Assembly: GCA_012295275.1 (NCBI GenBank)
Contig: CM022679.1
Coordinates: forward strand, 28,693,164-28,757,163
Length of the DNA: 64,000 nt
Direction: 5' to 3'
From: Chrysomallon squamiferum
Lineage: Eukaryota > Mollusca > Gastropoda > Neomphalida > Peltospiridae
The position numbers and the translations under genes were made by a program. Positions 26,229 through 41,448 of this stretch are shown here, piece by piece. Numbering within the stretch: position 1 is the first letter of the stretch; each line of letters starts with the position of its first letter. Below the pieces are notes generated by a model that saw only the letters and a list, made by a program, of their open reading frames with translations, was not told where the DNA came from and did not search any database.

Positions 26229-26771
26229 GATATTTACAACAGGTTTTTACACTTTTTTTAAATCGATTAAATCAATAAAATGTATTTATCAACAAACGGA
26301 ATATTGTTTATAACCAGGAACTGAAGCCATCTAAGATAGAATTATGCTGAAATATTTATATGTTTTTCCAAGAGCAAAAAAACTGCCTTTAAGCGAAAAG
26401 AGATAATTATTAATTTTTGAAACACGATCTGATAAAAGAATTATCAACCGATATTAGTCTCTTCAGTGATAATTATTTTTATTCATTCTTGAGAAATGGA
26501 ATAGGTGTGTGCGAGAGACTGATATTTACAACAGGTTTTACACTTTTTAAATCGATTAAATCAATAAAATGTATTTATCAACAAACGGAATATTGTTTAT
26601 AACCAGGAACTGAAGCCATCTAAGATAGAATTATGCTGAAATATTTATATGTTTTTCCAAGTGCAAAAAAACTGCCTTTAAGCGAAAAGACATAATTATT
26701 AATTTTTGAAACACGATCTGATAAAAGAATTATCAACCGATATTAGTCTCTTCAGTGATAATTATTTTTAT
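26229..26771. repeat. Two-copy tandem repeat, period about 290 bp
   Basis: About 250 bp beginning GATATTTACAACAGG at 26229 is repeated almost exactly from 26519 (for example TCAACAAACGGAATATTGTT at both). The copies differ by a handful of bases and a short spacer, indicating a recent duplication. It has no coding content. Confidence 0.9.
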
Positions 26772-26774
26772 TAA

Positions 26775-26785
26775 GAGAGAGAGAC

Positions 26786-26872
<87 letters not shown>
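26775..26872. repeat. (AG)n microsatellite
   Basis: A pure AG run after a few GACA units. Confidence 0.95.
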
Positions 26873-26875
<3 letters not shown>

Positions 26876-27049
26876 GATGTGAACTCTATTAAATGCCAAT
26901 ATTTTACCAATTTAAGTCCACTGTTAAAATATTTCTCCATTACAGCTGTGTTCAATGGTCACTGACGGATACAGAACTACTTAACTGATGAGAAACAGAA
27001 CTAGTTTAAATTAAAGATGAGAAACACTTCAGTTCACTGATGTTTAAAA

Positions 27050-27740
27050 ATATGAGTTATCTAAGAAGTTCACTGCTGTTAGGTTTATAATTAAATATGA
27101 GTTATCTAAGACACTGCTGTTAGGTTTATAATTAAAGACGAGTTCTCTAAGTTTACTTCAGTTCACTGCTGTTAGGTTTATAATTAAAGACGAGTTGTCT
27201 AAGTTTACTTCAGTTCACTGCTGTTAGGTTTATAATTAAATATGAGTTATCTAAGTTTACTTCAGTTCACTGCTGTTAGGTTTATAATTAAAGACGAGTT
27301 GTCTAAGTTTACTTCAGTTCACTGCTGTTAGGTTTATAATTAAATATGAGTTGTCTAAGTTTACTTCAGTTCACTGCTGTTAGGTTTATAATTAAATATG
27401 AGTTGTCTAAGTTTACTTCAGTTCACTGCTGTTAGGTTTATAATTAAATATGTTCACTGCTGTAATTAAAGACGGTTTAGGTTTATAATTAAATATGAGT
27501 TGTCTAAGTTTACTTCAGTTCACTGCTGTTAGGTTTATAATTAAATATGAGTTGTCTAAGTTTACTTCAGTTCACTGCTGTTAGGTTTATAATTAAAGAC
27601 GAGTTGTCTAAGTTTACTTCAGTTCACTGCTGTTAGGTTTATAATTAAATATGAGTTGTCTAAGTTTACTTCAGTTCACTGCTGTTAGGTTTATAATTAA
27701 AGACGAGTTGTCTAAGTTTACTTCAGTTCACTGCTGTTAG
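27050..27740. repeat. 52-bp minisatellite, about 13 units
   Basis: The unit contains TTTACTTCAGTTCACTGCTG followed by TTAGGTTTATAATTAAA and then GACGAGTTGTCTAAG or TATGAGTTGTCTAAG. The two variants (GACGAG and TATGAG) alternate irregularly along the array, and one unit near 27450 is truncated and rearranged. No cap, array-flanking gene or spacer diversity suggests anything but a minisatellite. Confidence 0.95.
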
Positions 27741-29154
27741 AGAAATTTCCTAAAACAGTAAACATAAAATACGTTGTTTTAAACTAAACTAATTTTCTAT
27801 AAATTAATTAACAGATCAGCAAGCAATTTATCCATCTATTATTCTTTCCATGTATCTGATTTATTACAGTAATAAAGTATTCAAACGTCAATTTATTTGA
27901 TTCCTTTCCTCAGTTTTTGAATTAAGAAATTTACATATTACAGACATAAATACACAGACATATATACAAATACACAAACATGCACATATATACACACAGA
28001 TAGCCACATATATTCATGCACACATCCGAGGAGACTCGAACGTACGACACCTGACCGCCCGCGCTCAGTAGGCAGACGACGATATCACGCAGACATCAGA
28101 ATTGTCACGTGTACGTTGAATATTAAAATTAATTTACGTCTTTGTTGAGAATGAAAGGAATCATATGTAAAGAACGTCACTAACAAATAAATAAAAATAC
28201 AAAACCAAATATTTTTCATAAAAGCTTTAATAAGTCAACAGAAGACAAACACATTGTAGTATAACAAACAGGGAAACGTTCAGAATACTGATAACATAGT
28301 AAGTGAAATTAGCTGTCAGATCGTCAGTAAAGAATCAGTCTATGACTAATTAAACCTAAGCAAAGTGAGAAGAAAGGTAACTGGTGCATTGATTTTACAC
28401 ATACTGAATCGAAGAAATCATCATCAAATGAAATACTGAATATGAATGCAGATAAATATAAAAAGTAAAATTAAGTATACGCATACATTAAAATGCAGAA
28501 AAGTACAAGAAGTAAAATTAAATAAACGTACAATTAAAAAGAAGATTAAAAACAGCCCACTTGTTAACATGCTTGCGTTCATGTGAGGACACAATGTGTA
28601 TGACTGTGTGAGTCCACATATGACTGCGAGTATTAGTTTGAGTATTTGTCAGTGTTAGTCTCTGTTTCTACGTGTATATCTCAATTTCCATATGTGTGTC
28701 TCAGTTTCTATGTGTTTTTTAGTATGTGTCTATACATTAGTGTGCATGTTTGTGCTTTTATGAGTGTGAATCTGTCTGTTTTTGTGTCTTTCTGATGTTT
28801 ATGCTACAAGGATAAAATAATGTTTCACATGTTTTAAAATATTTGTTATCTGACAACAGGAACGCTAGAAAACAATCTGTTAATTAAACATAGAATCATA
28901 TTATGATGACTGGATTTATAAATAGTATTATTACAGTGATATATCAAAACATGTTAAATATTAGACTGAAGCCACTTACCAATGAAAACAAGGGCTTGAC
29001 AAGACAACTAGTAGCATTCCGTGCACTCGGGTGTCTTAATTTACATAATTTTAATAAAAATTATGTACCTATATATATATATATAACACCAACCTCTTTA
29101 TGATTTTATCATTAGCTGTAACATTTACCTCATGTTAATTTTCATTCGTTCATT
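27741..29154. other. Intergenic DNA, 3' side of gene E
   Basis: No gene seen. AT-rich with ACATA-type runs near 27960-28020. A GC-richer segment at about 28025-28100 has a tRNA-like B-box on the minus strand and is listed separately. The 66-codon open frame at 28903 has no supporting feature. Confidence 0.55.
28022..28100 (-). other. Weak tRNA-like segment, possible SINE remnant
   Basis: On the minus strand it contains ACGTTCGAGTCTCC, close to a polymerase III B-box (GGTTCGANTCC), about 30 bp after a possible GC-rich A-box region. I could not fold a complete cloverleaf. A tRNA-derived SINE head is the likelier explanation; chance is also possible. Confidence 0.2.
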
Positions 29155-32149
<2,995 letters not shown>

Positions 32150-33735
32150 GAATGTCGTTAATAGAGCTAGTACTATATAACAGAGTTAGTATTAAATAAG
32201 AGCGTTGTTTTCCAGTCGCTCTGAGCTGCAAACTGAACAATATTTTAGTATTTCACGTTTTTCTACGCAAACGTGTCCTATGAATTAACCAGGTTAATTA
32301 TTTATAAGTTATTTAGCACTTTTCCATACAAAAACATGAATATGATACTTCAGTTTCACTTCCTAAAGAAAAGAATTAATGAAACGTTGATTAATTTGAA
32401 GCGAGTTGTCTGTCTCTACGATTGATTTCTGCATGTGTATTTGCATCCGAAGTATGATTCATTTAATCAATGTTGAAAAGGTGATAAAAGTTGGATTACC
32501 GAGTGTATGTTTCGTAGTTTGTTAGTATTTTTATTATTATTTTAGTCCGCCTGTTTGTTTGTAAACTATTGTATTACACAGGAATACTTGTTATGGGCTA
32601 TGAATAGCCTTTGAATATACTGAATAAAATAAAGTAATGAAACAAAACAGTTATCTTGATCACGTAGCAAAAGCACGAAGAAGAGCTGTAGTCGTCCTAA
32701 ATACATTACACATTCTAACAGCAGACCTTTAGCAGTGATAATGATGATGATGATGATAATTATGATAATGATGATGATGATGATAATTATGATAATGATG
32801 ATGACGACGGAAATGACGACACTATATAATCTACGTCTGACTAGTAGAAAGTTTTTTTAATTATTATTTATTTATTCACTTATGTTGAGCTTTCTACATT
32901 ATCTACGTACAAGAAAGAAAAATAATAAGTTAATAGTTTCACAATGTGTGTGTAGTCTTATTTTACTTTTTTATTAGTAGGAGTGTTTCACACGACAGCT
33001 AATTTAATCTGTTTGAAATTGTCACCCTTCATTCACTGTGACTGAATACTATCAAACATCAAAGGTTTCGTTTTATATTGCCATAGCGTCCTTAATTTAC
33101 GTAACTAGCAGTAAAATAAAACATAAATAATTGATCTAAACATTTAGTACGAACAGCTAAAATAAATAAAGACTGACCTATTTACTCTTGCACTTTTATA
33201 AGTTGCATACAATCCAAACTGACCATAGAAGAAATAATTGTTATTAAACGTGTAAATGATGGAAAATACGTGTGTGACCCAACACATCGAAACAGGTCTT
33301 AAGTCTCAAAACCGTCAAACGTGGAGTAATAAAAATAAAATGTTTCATTCTGAATTTTGCTAACGATGTCTGTATGTATGGATGTGAGTATGTCTGTGTA
33401 TGCATATGCATATAGAAGTTGTAATTACAATCCATATGTATATATTCATATGTATAAACCTTTTGATTTGAAATACCTGAAACAACAACAGTAAGAAGAA
33501 GAAAAAGAAATCAAAAAATGAAATAGTAATAGGTAACAAAATCAGACTGATTTCAGTAGATTTAAAAAGTCGTTAGCATGCATTACATTAGCGTACACAT
33601 ATTTAATAATATAGACATACATGTATTTATGGATGTATGAATGAAGGTACGTACGTATATGTATGAGTATTCCTATGTATGTTTCAGTGTATGTGTGTAC
33701 GTGTGCGTCTGTGTGGTTGTGTGGTGTTTATGTGT
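32150..33735. other. Intergenic DNA at the centre of the divergent cluster
   Basis: No gene seen. The first 120 bp, upstream of gene E, keep a GTTCAGTTTGCAGCTCAGAG motif on the minus strand, a weaker match to the shared GTTCAGTTTGGAG..ACAG element. A (GAT)n-rich block lies at about 32740-32815. Another CAGTTTGGA-like remnant is near 33212-33228 (minus). The switch from minus-strand to plus-strand genes falls between here and 34.5 kb. Confidence 0.6.
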
Positions 33736-33739
33736 TTTT

Positions 33740-33870
33740 AGTTTCCTTCAGGTGAATCACGTAGTCATAGCTGTGAAGAAAACAAAGTACAGACACTGTG
33801 GTAGCATCACGTAATGGTGTCGTGTTCAGATTTCTGTATTATGCAAACTGGACATACAGTAATACTGTTT
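33740..33870 (-). pseudogene. Remnant of a family promoter and signal exon
   Basis: On the minus strand a block reads CCAGTTTGCATAATACAGAA, then ATCTGAACACGAC, then a signal-exon-like stretch. The start codon corresponds to GTG, and the donor position reads GAAGGAAAC in place of GAAGGTAAG. It is a decayed first exon with no other exons beside it. Confidence 0.5.
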
Positions 33871-34369
33871 TGTCTCCGATATTAACTGTAGTCCATACTT
33901 CAAAAATAATTTGAGTATTAACATTTAGCTTCAAAATTAATATGAAGTGATATTTGTATGGATCAAAGTGTTTTTTACAGCTGTAACTCTGAAATACGTT
34001 CCAACATTATCTTTTTAAATATATTGAAAATAAATTAATAATTCACAGGGCTTCAGCTAATAATATTACGAGATCACAAATAAATATAGAATAACGTTTC
34101 AAAACATGTATATATTACTACCGCTCTTAATAAAGGTATTGATTAAATTAATGTTTTACATTCCTATTCAAATGACAGCGCAGAGGTTCTAGCTAAAATC
34201 CATAGACCACGCAAATGTCAATACTTGTATCTTTGTCTCTGATACATTTCATTAGATAGTAACAAATGAGTTTCTGTGTGTTTTATTTTATTATAATTTT
34301 TTGTTGTTGTTGTTGGGGTTTTTTGTTGCTTTTTGTTTGTTTGTTGTTGTTTTTTTGTTCTTTACGAGA

Positions 34370-35005
34370 TATAAATATTTCAACATAATTCCATTTCAGA
34401 AGTTTGGTGTTTCAGTTCTTGATTTTAAACAATACTTCGATTTCTGGGAAAAATGATTAATCTTTACTTACAGAGACTCAGTTTTATCTCTGCAGGGAAT
34501 ACTTCAAAATGAACAGTTATTAATGGAGACAAAGCAGCTGGTCGTTTAAAATCAGTGACAAGGGATTTGTTGTTACTAATCAATGAGAAGATGTTTTCAA
34601 ACAAGTCTATCAAATGTATAAAACCGTTAAGACTAGAAATACAGCATGTTACAGGTTGTTAAGTTTGGAACATAAAGAGTTCTGAACAAGACGTAATTAC
34701 TGTATACTATTATAATGTACAGATGTTTCTTCTTTCTCGTAGGCTTAGTTTCATACGATCACTTCCTTACTGAAACTCTTATGCGAGTTTTGCAGTAATT
34801 TTGTGTATGGTTCATGTTTTCGGTTAGAAATTACTCGCATCATATAAACTTAATCTTTGATAACATTTCTAATATATTTCATCATGTCAGTATGTGGGTT
34901 TGTTATTTCACTGTTTCTTTTTTTAAAAAATTTCTACAAAATATTTCATATTCTCTATCTCACTCTCTCTCTCAGTCTTTCTATCACTCACTCATTTGCT
35001 CTGAT

Positions 35006-35044
<39 letters not shown>

Positions 35045-35080
35045 CTACTTATCAGCATTAAAGCTTAGTCTGCTTTGAAA
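34370..35080. repeat. Segmental duplication, copy 1
   Basis: About 700 bp here matches about 40485-41213 at near identity, including promoter, signal-only exon, C-half tail and an (AAT)n tract. Homology ends sharply at CTGCTTTGAAA, exactly before the PAN acceptor present only in copy 2. Confidence 0.9.
34555..34840 (+). pseudogene. Signal-only lectin remnant, copy 1
   Basis: The family promoter block (GTGACAAGGGATTTGTTGTT, TATAAAA at 34617-34623) leads to an ATG at 34715. The frame reads MYRCFFFLVGLVSYDHFLTE and stops at TAA 34796-34798, 27 residues. No GT donor lies at the usual place. Directly after it comes GGTTCATGTTTTCGGTTAGA, which corresponds to the last bases of a lectin C-half exon and its donor (compare 37413-37450), so exons 2 and most of 3 were deleted. 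No PAN exon follows. A near-identical copy is at 40685-41448. Confidence 0.8.
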
Positions 35081-35985
35081 ATGGTATATTTATCTTTAGA
35101 AAACAATTCTGAACAGATATTATAATTTTTGTTACTGAGAAAATGTATTCTCCAGTATTTTTCAGTATTTTCAGTTTTGTGTTAACGAAATCAGCGATGA
35201 GGGATTTGATTTCTAGGCAAAAAAACACCAAATAATTCATACAAACAGATAATTTTTGAATGTTAAAAATTTATAACCAAATTTTTTTTCCCCATTTTAT
35301 ATTTGCGTTTTGAAAGTTGTTTTTGAGAAAAACAAAGTGGGTACTTGCAACAACATATACATATTTCAACCAAATTCTGTTTTACATGCCTTATGATTCA
35401 ATTGTGGTTATAAAGAAAAGTTTGTTTCTCGAAAGAAAACTAATAAACTTTATTGATTTCAAATAATATAAAAATCAGTTGAAACTAGTACTGCTATGGT
35501 AATTTAGTCAAAAAATTACAGCTAAATTAAGTGATATAGAAAACCCTTTTTTCGTTCGTTCATTGATTAAAATGTATGACATATATGAAACTTAAAAAAA
35601 AATTAAATAAAATAAAAAATCTGGTTTTTCATTTTTACTTTCTTTTTTGAGGAAACTTCGCTTGTATATCAGCTGAAATTCAGAACCTTCCGCTCATAAT
35701 TATTTTAATAAATTCTGGTGGAAGGATTAGTCCGAATAAATAGTTATCACTTGAATATTTGATAAATGTTGTTCTTATTTTTTGTTGTTTTTATGAATTA
35801 TAATTCTTAATATAATATTGAGAGAATTTGTTTTGATGTAAGTTACTTAATAATTTTAGTCTATGAATGTTAACGACAGAATACATTCAATTGTCTATGA
35901 ATGTTTTATGTGTTAACGATAAAATAGACTGAGTTTAGAGTCTGAGTGTGAAATCTCAAGAGAATACTTCAAACATAACAGTTAT
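35081..35985. other. Upstream flank of gene F
   Basis: No gene. It is homologous in inverted orientation to the DNA upstream of gene C (about 20260-20800): both contain CAGCTGA..TTC near a GGTGGAAGGATTAGTC-type motif. It has similar direct copies at about 41800-42240, 46000-46470 and 62870-63160. Confidence 0.6.
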
Positions 35986-35989
35986 TATC

Positions 35990-36160
35990 CGAGGCAAATA
36001 AGTGACAAGGGATTTGTTGTTTCTAATCAATGAGAAGCTTTTTTAAACAAGACTTTCAAGTGTATAAAACTTTTCACACTAGAAATACAATATGTTATAG
36101 GTTTTTCAGTTTGGAGTATACAGAGGTCTGAACAAGACGTAATTATAGTATTCTATCACA
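35990..36160 (+). promoter_or_regulatory. Conserved promoter block of gene F
   Basis: Contains GTGACAAGGGATTTGTTGTT, TATAAAA at 36063-36069 (98 bp before the ATG), a TCAGTTTGGAGTATACAGAG element at about 36106, and AACAAGACGTAATTATAG. TCAGT resembles a metazoan initiator, but it is about 45 bp from the TATA box, longer than usual, so the exact start site is uncertain. Confidence 0.65.
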
Positions 36161-36925
36161 ATGTACAAATACGTCTTCTTTTTCTTAGCGATTATTTTCA
36201 TCACTGGTTCTGAAGATAAGAATCTTTTATTTTATTTTTTTATTTTTTTGGTTCAATCTAAATTCTATTAAATCAATATCCTCACGTTTTCTGTTTCTTT
36301 TCTGTCTTCTTTTTCGATTTTCATTCCTTCGTTTCTTGTTGTCTTTGTCATTTTCCTTCCAGTTCTTTATTTACGTTTTATAAATCCTCAATCAGTTTAC
36401 ATTTACTATATGTCATGAAATAAATTCTATATACAGAGATTGTATAAAACATCATAAACATTTATAATATTTCAAACAAGTATAACGGCAGTGAATGAAT
36501 ACTGAAAAGTTCTAAATTTCAGACGATGTGACTACAAATATCGCTCTGATGAAACCAGCAACCGCGAGTTCTTGTGGTGGCACTCAGTATAAGGATCCGA
36601 AATTTGCAGTCGATGGCAATTTTGGGACAAACGTCGTCGCAGCCGGTTGTTTTGTTTCCGATGGTGTACAAAAGTATCCTTGGTGGCTCGTAGACTTAGA
36701 AGAATCTTACACTATCCACACAGTCGCTTTGACTAACAGAGATGATGGTGGTAGGTTTTTTTCTATCTAATAAAGACAAAACAATAATCAGACAGCATAA
36801 CATTATTTTGATATTTTTCATCATAATCATTTTTGATAAAAAAAATATATTCTCATTTTCCAGTTTGGATTCGTTTGCTGCATTTATTATTGTTGTTGTT
36901 GATGTCCTTGTTTTTGTTATTATTA

Positions 36926-37004
<79 letters not shown>

Positions 37005-37680
37005 AAATCATGATTATTCAGTTATTTATTTAAAACACTTATCTAAAAGTTTCTTTAAATTATTAGCCATGCTTGACAAATTTGTCTGTTTGTACTTAAA
37101 TTATTTATTCATTCATTCATTCATTCATTCATTCATTTATTCATTTATCTATCTATCGATCTATTTAAAATGTCTATATTGATTTTATTTTTTATTTTTG
37201 TTTTACAGCAGATAATCTTCATTATTTCGTCATTGAAATATCTGAGAAGAACCCAAGTAAATGTTTGTCAGAAAAACTTACTGTGTGTTACAACAACACT
37301 GGACCGGCGATAGGACTGTCAGAAACCAGGAACTTCACTTGTGAGAAACCAACTCGAGGTCGATTTGTAAGAATTAGAAATTGGAAAGCTGCTATATATC
37401 TGACCTTGTGCGAGGTTCAGGTTTTCGGCGAAGGAGACAATGGTGAGAAGTTACTTGCATCACATAAACTTTATTTTTGATAACCTTTCTAATATATTTT
37501 ATCTTTTTGTTATTTTAACTTTTCTTCAAAAATTATCATTTTTCTCTCTTTCTATCTCTCTGTTTCTCTATTTATCTCTCTATCTACCTCCCTATCTATG
37601 TATCTATCTATATATTTATATAAATGTGGCTGTATTTATGTAAATATATGTACCTTTTATCTATCTGTATATGTATATGG

Positions 37681-37743
<63 letters not shown>

Positions 37744-38104
37744 CCTATCTATCTATCTATCTATCTATATATAATATCCATCCATATATATATATATATC
37801 AATCTATCTGTATCTGCGATTATCTCTTTTGTATAATATGACATTAGAATTCATTTATTTTTTAATTATTTTAGTTTGTGAAAATCCAAGACGGTTTAAC
37901 AGGGTCAAACAGACACGAATGATTTCTGATAATTCTGAGATATCGACCATGCCCATCACGAAATGTCCTTTGATGTGTATCAAGAATGTCAAATGTCTGG
38001 CTTTCAACTTCAACACCAAAACTGAACAATGTGAACTCATTTTTCTCACAGGAGATACCAACGTAAATACTGACTGGGATTATTACGGAAATGATTCGTG
38101 CTAA
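36161..38104 (+). CDS. Gene F: F-type lectin-PAN with a mutated first donor
   Basis: Exons: 36161-36215 (signal, MYKYVFFFLAIIFITGSE), 36523-36750 (N-half), 37209-37442 (C-half) and 37875-38104 (PAN, TAA stop). If spliced normally: 747 nt, 248 residues. The N-half has TTNIALMKPATASS, FAVDGNFGTN, YPWWLVDLEESYTIHT and TNRD. The C-half has NLHYFVIEISEKNP, CYNNTGPAIGLSETRNFTC and LCEVQVFG. The PAN module has six Cys, CENPRRFNRVKQTRMIS to YYGNDSC, and is three codons shorter than usual. The oddity is the first donor, which reads AAG-ATAAGAAT instead of AAG-GTAAGAA. It does not fit a U12 AT-AC donor. Without splicing the frame ends after about 36 residues. All other exons are open. Cys-Phe-Val and Asn replace the triad's His and second Arg. 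It is the inverted near-twin of gene C, including introns. Confidence 0.85.
36925..37003. repeat. (ATT)n tract, intron 2 of gene F
   Basis: ATT trinucleotide run corresponding in inverted position to the (AAT)n tract of gene C at about 19287-19350, but longer and purer. Confidence 0.9.
37680..37772. repeat. (CTAT)n tract, intron 3 of gene F
   Basis: A CTAT tetranucleotide run, followed by TA-rich sequence. Confidence 0.95.
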
Positions 38105-38156
38105 ATGAGAAAGAAAGACAAATATTTTCGTGAATACATATACGTAGCGCACTTAA

Positions 38157-38352
38157 TAACAAATTAATATTTTCTATTTAATAACAAATTAATATTTTCT
38201 ATTTAATAACAAATTAATATTTTCTATTTAATAGCAAATTAATATTTTCTATTTAATAACAAATTAATATTTTCTATTTAATAACAAATTAATATTTTCT
38301 ATTTAATAGCAAATTAATATTTTCTATTTAATAACAAATTAATATTTTCTAT
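38157..38352. repeat. 25-bp minisatellite downstream of gene F
   Basis: About 8 near-identical units of AACAAATTAATATTTTCTAT plus TTAAT, starting 53 bp after the stop codon, so probably within or next to the 3' UTR. The same unit is amplified after gene H (48409-48528) and present once after gene G (about 44228-44245). Confidence 0.95.
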
Positions 38353-39329
38353 TTTTACGGATATTGTATCATCAAATGACGGAGATAAGTTTAGAGATAA
38401 AGATGGAACGATGTTACATTTATACTAAAGAAAGTTAACACGGCCAAAAATGAAAGGGTCCACATAATGAAATTCTGAATTTTCTCTATGACAACACAGT
38501 TAATATTAACAACACACAACAGATCGCTTGAAAATCTTTAAGTGAACAATTCGATTTATCACAGTTACATTTTATCTACAAACATTATAAATAATTCCAA
38601 TGTTCCTGTACAAAATTATCTAAAGAAAAATGAACCTAACTTCTATGCACACGTAGACAAACACAGCTACACACATTCACATATACATACACACACTATT
38701 AAGATAGACACACAAAATTTACTTACAGACATATGAATGTTCAGTCATACTACTGCACAGAAGCACATACTTACATACCTATCCTCACATGCAAGCATGT
38801 ACAAAACCTCACACACAAATATAACTATATACATTCATGTACACACTCATATGTACATCCAAGCATACGGATATAAATAAAAGCATACATGCATACATAC
38901 ATACATACATACTTAAATATATACACATACATACATATAAAGACACATATATACATACATATTTGCATACTTGACATTTGAACTCAGATAAACACAGAAA
39001 TATATACAGAGGTAAATATATTTATTTATAGACCTGTCTCAGTCCACGCATTATAAGTATTGATATTATTTTTAATTAGAAGTTTGTTACAAGTCACAAT
39101 GTTTTCTTTACTAACTTTTAGTCATTTCCATTTACTCTAGAATACTAATTATAATGTTCTGTGTCCGACTCTACACCTGTTTGTTTCTATTATCTAAATT
39201 TTCTGTTTATTATTATTGTTGTTTTTGCTTTTTTATTATTACTTTTAGTAGTAGTAGAAGCATCATTAGTATTTGTAGTATTATATTGTTATTCTTCTTC
39301 TTGTTACCATTATTATTTATTAATATTAA

Positions 39330-39375
<46 letters not shown>

Positions 39376-39640
39376 TTCATCATCATCATAATTTTTAAAA
39401 TTCGATTTTAATTACAAATTTCGTATATATGTATTTAAATTATTACATATCTGATGTTTATATTATTATATATTCGTTACCAACTTACTTTTTTATATTA
39501 CAATATTTTTGTTATCAACATAGTTTAATCTTCAATACATTTATTGCCAACATACTTTATGTTTGAGAACGCTTATTATCAACACAGTTCATCACAATTA
39601 TAAAAGTATTTTAAATTTCGGTACATTTATTATAAACCTG

Positions 39641-39685
<45 letters not shown>

Positions 39686-40684
39686 TGTCAATACAGTTTA
39701 CACTCTAAACGTTTATTATGAACATAGTTTTGAGATTAACAACATAGTTTATAATTTAATACTTTTATTATCGATATAGTTTATACTTTAATGTTTTCAT
39801 TATCGACAAAATTCATAATTTAATACTTTTATCAACATACTAAATAATTTAATACATACATACATGCATATAAACATACATACATACAGATAAACAGTCA
39901 TATATACATACCTATATATATATACATACATACATACATACATACATACATACATACATACATACATACATACATACATGCATACGTACATACATACATG
40001 CATACGTACATACATACAAGCATACCTATGTAAATATAACATGATGAATATACATATATATATATATATATATACACACACATACACACACGCATATACA
40101 CACACACATACACACACAGACAGACACACATACATATATATATATATTTGCAGACATTATTGTTGTTGATATTATATTTAAGGACGTGTATGTTACATGT
40201 TACAGATTTTTTCTTTACTCTACAATATTAATATCATAGCTGTGTATCTGACTTTATATCTACTTGTTGCTATTTGCTAAAATATTTTATTTATTGTTAT
40301 CGTTTTCATTATTATGGTTACCGTTGTTGTTGAATAGTTGTTGTTGTTGTTTTTATTTTCACATTGTTGTTGTTATTTTACTATCATCATTAAAGCACAT
40401 TCTATTTAAAAACAACTAATATTCTGGGGCGGTGTTTGTTGTTGTTGTTGTTTTTTTTTTTTTTTTTTTTTTTCTTTACGAGATACAAATTTGCATCAAG
40501 ATATAAATATTTCAACATAATTACGTTTCAGAAGTTTGGTGTTTCAGTTCTTGATTATAAACAATACTTCGATTTCTGGGACAAAATGATTAATCTTTAC
40601 TTACAGAGACTCAGTTTTATCTCTGCAGGGAATACTTCAAAATGAACAGTTATTAATGGAGACAAAGCAGCTGGTCGTTTAAAA
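38353..40684. other. Intergenic DNA with ATAC and ATT repeats
   Basis: No gene. ACAT/CATA-rich runs lie at about 38640-38990 and 39855-40170, (ATT)n at about 39320-39375, and (TG)n at about 39646-39682. At about 39470-39840 is an array of degenerate units with TTTATTATCAACATAGTTTA, one of five such arrays on the plus arm. Confidence 0.7.
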
Positions 40685-41148
40685 TCAGTGACAAGGGATT
40701 TGTTGTTACTAATCAATGAGAAGATGTTTTCAAACAAGTCTATCAAATGTATAAAACCGTTAAGACTAGAAATACAGCATGTTACAGGTTGTTAAGTTTG
40801 GAACATACAGAGTTCTGAACAAGACGTAATTACTGTATACTATTATAATGTACAGATGTTTCTTCTTTCTCGTAGGCTTAGTTTCATACGATCACTTCCT
40901 TACGGAAACTCTTATGCGAGTTTTGCAGTAATTTTGTGTATGGTTCATGTTTTCGGTTAGAAATTACTTGCATCATATAAACTTAATCTTTGATAACATT
41001 TCTAATATATTTCATCATGTCAGTATGTGGGTTTGTTATTTCACTGTTTCTTTTTTTAAACATTTTCTACCAAAACTTTTCTATTCTCTGTCTCACTCTC
41101 TCTTTCTCTCTCTCTCAGTCTTTCTATCACTCACTCATTTGCTCTGAT

Positions 41149-41181
<33 letters not shown>

Positions 41182-41213
41182 CTACTTATCAGCATTAAAG
41201 CTTAGTCTGCTTT
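40485..41213. repeat. Segmental duplication, copy 2
   Basis: Near-identical to about 34370-35080, in direct orientation about 6.1 kb away. Confidence 0.9.
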
Positions 41214-41448
41214 GAAATTATTTCAGTTTGTGAAAATCCAAGTCGATTTCCCAGGGTCAAACAAACACGACTGATTTCTGATAATTCTGATATATCGACC
41301 ACACCCCTCGTGAAATGTCCTTTGATGGGCATCAAGTGTCAACTTCGACACTGATAAAGAACAATATGAACTCATCTTTCACCCATGGTTTGCCAAGAAA
41401 GTTGAGAAACATTCTGAATGGTATTACTATGGTAATGACTTATGCTAA
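40685..41448 (+). pseudogene. Signal-only lectin remnant with PAN exon, copy 2
   Basis: The promoter block includes TATAAAA, then ATG at 40848 with the 27-residue frame MYRCFFFLVGLVSYDHFLTE ending at TAA 40929-40931. It differs from copy 1 by a synonymous ACT/ACG change. A C-half tail follows, and then a PAN exon at 41227-41448 that copy 1 lacks. The PAN exon begins CENPSRFPRVKQTRLISDNS. It has lost the region holding the CLAFNFNT motif and is out of frame, but ends with recognisable YYGNDLC codons and TAA. It cannot make a lectin. Confidence 0.85.

Noticed and set aside
27050-27740. CRISPR-like regular repeats
   Set aside because: The whole 52-bp unit repeats with no unique spacers, and the setting is eukaryotic. 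It is a minisatellite.
28022-28100. Functional tRNA gene
   Set aside because: Only a B-box-like motif is convincing; I could not form an acceptor stem or a full cloverleaf.
36211-36222. U12-type AT-AC intron at gene F
   Set aside because: The donor ATAAGAAT does not fit the ATATCCTT consensus, and the acceptor is a normal AG.
37855-38152. Minus-strand ORFs with motifs such as TFHDGRGRYFRIIRN (also at 43942, 48106 and 60286)
   Set aside because: These are the antisense shadows of conserved PAN exons; their conservation is explained by the plus-strand frame.
39800-40169. Tyr/Val/Cys and His/Thr-rich ORFs
   Set aside because: Products of ACAT/CATA and AC repeats.
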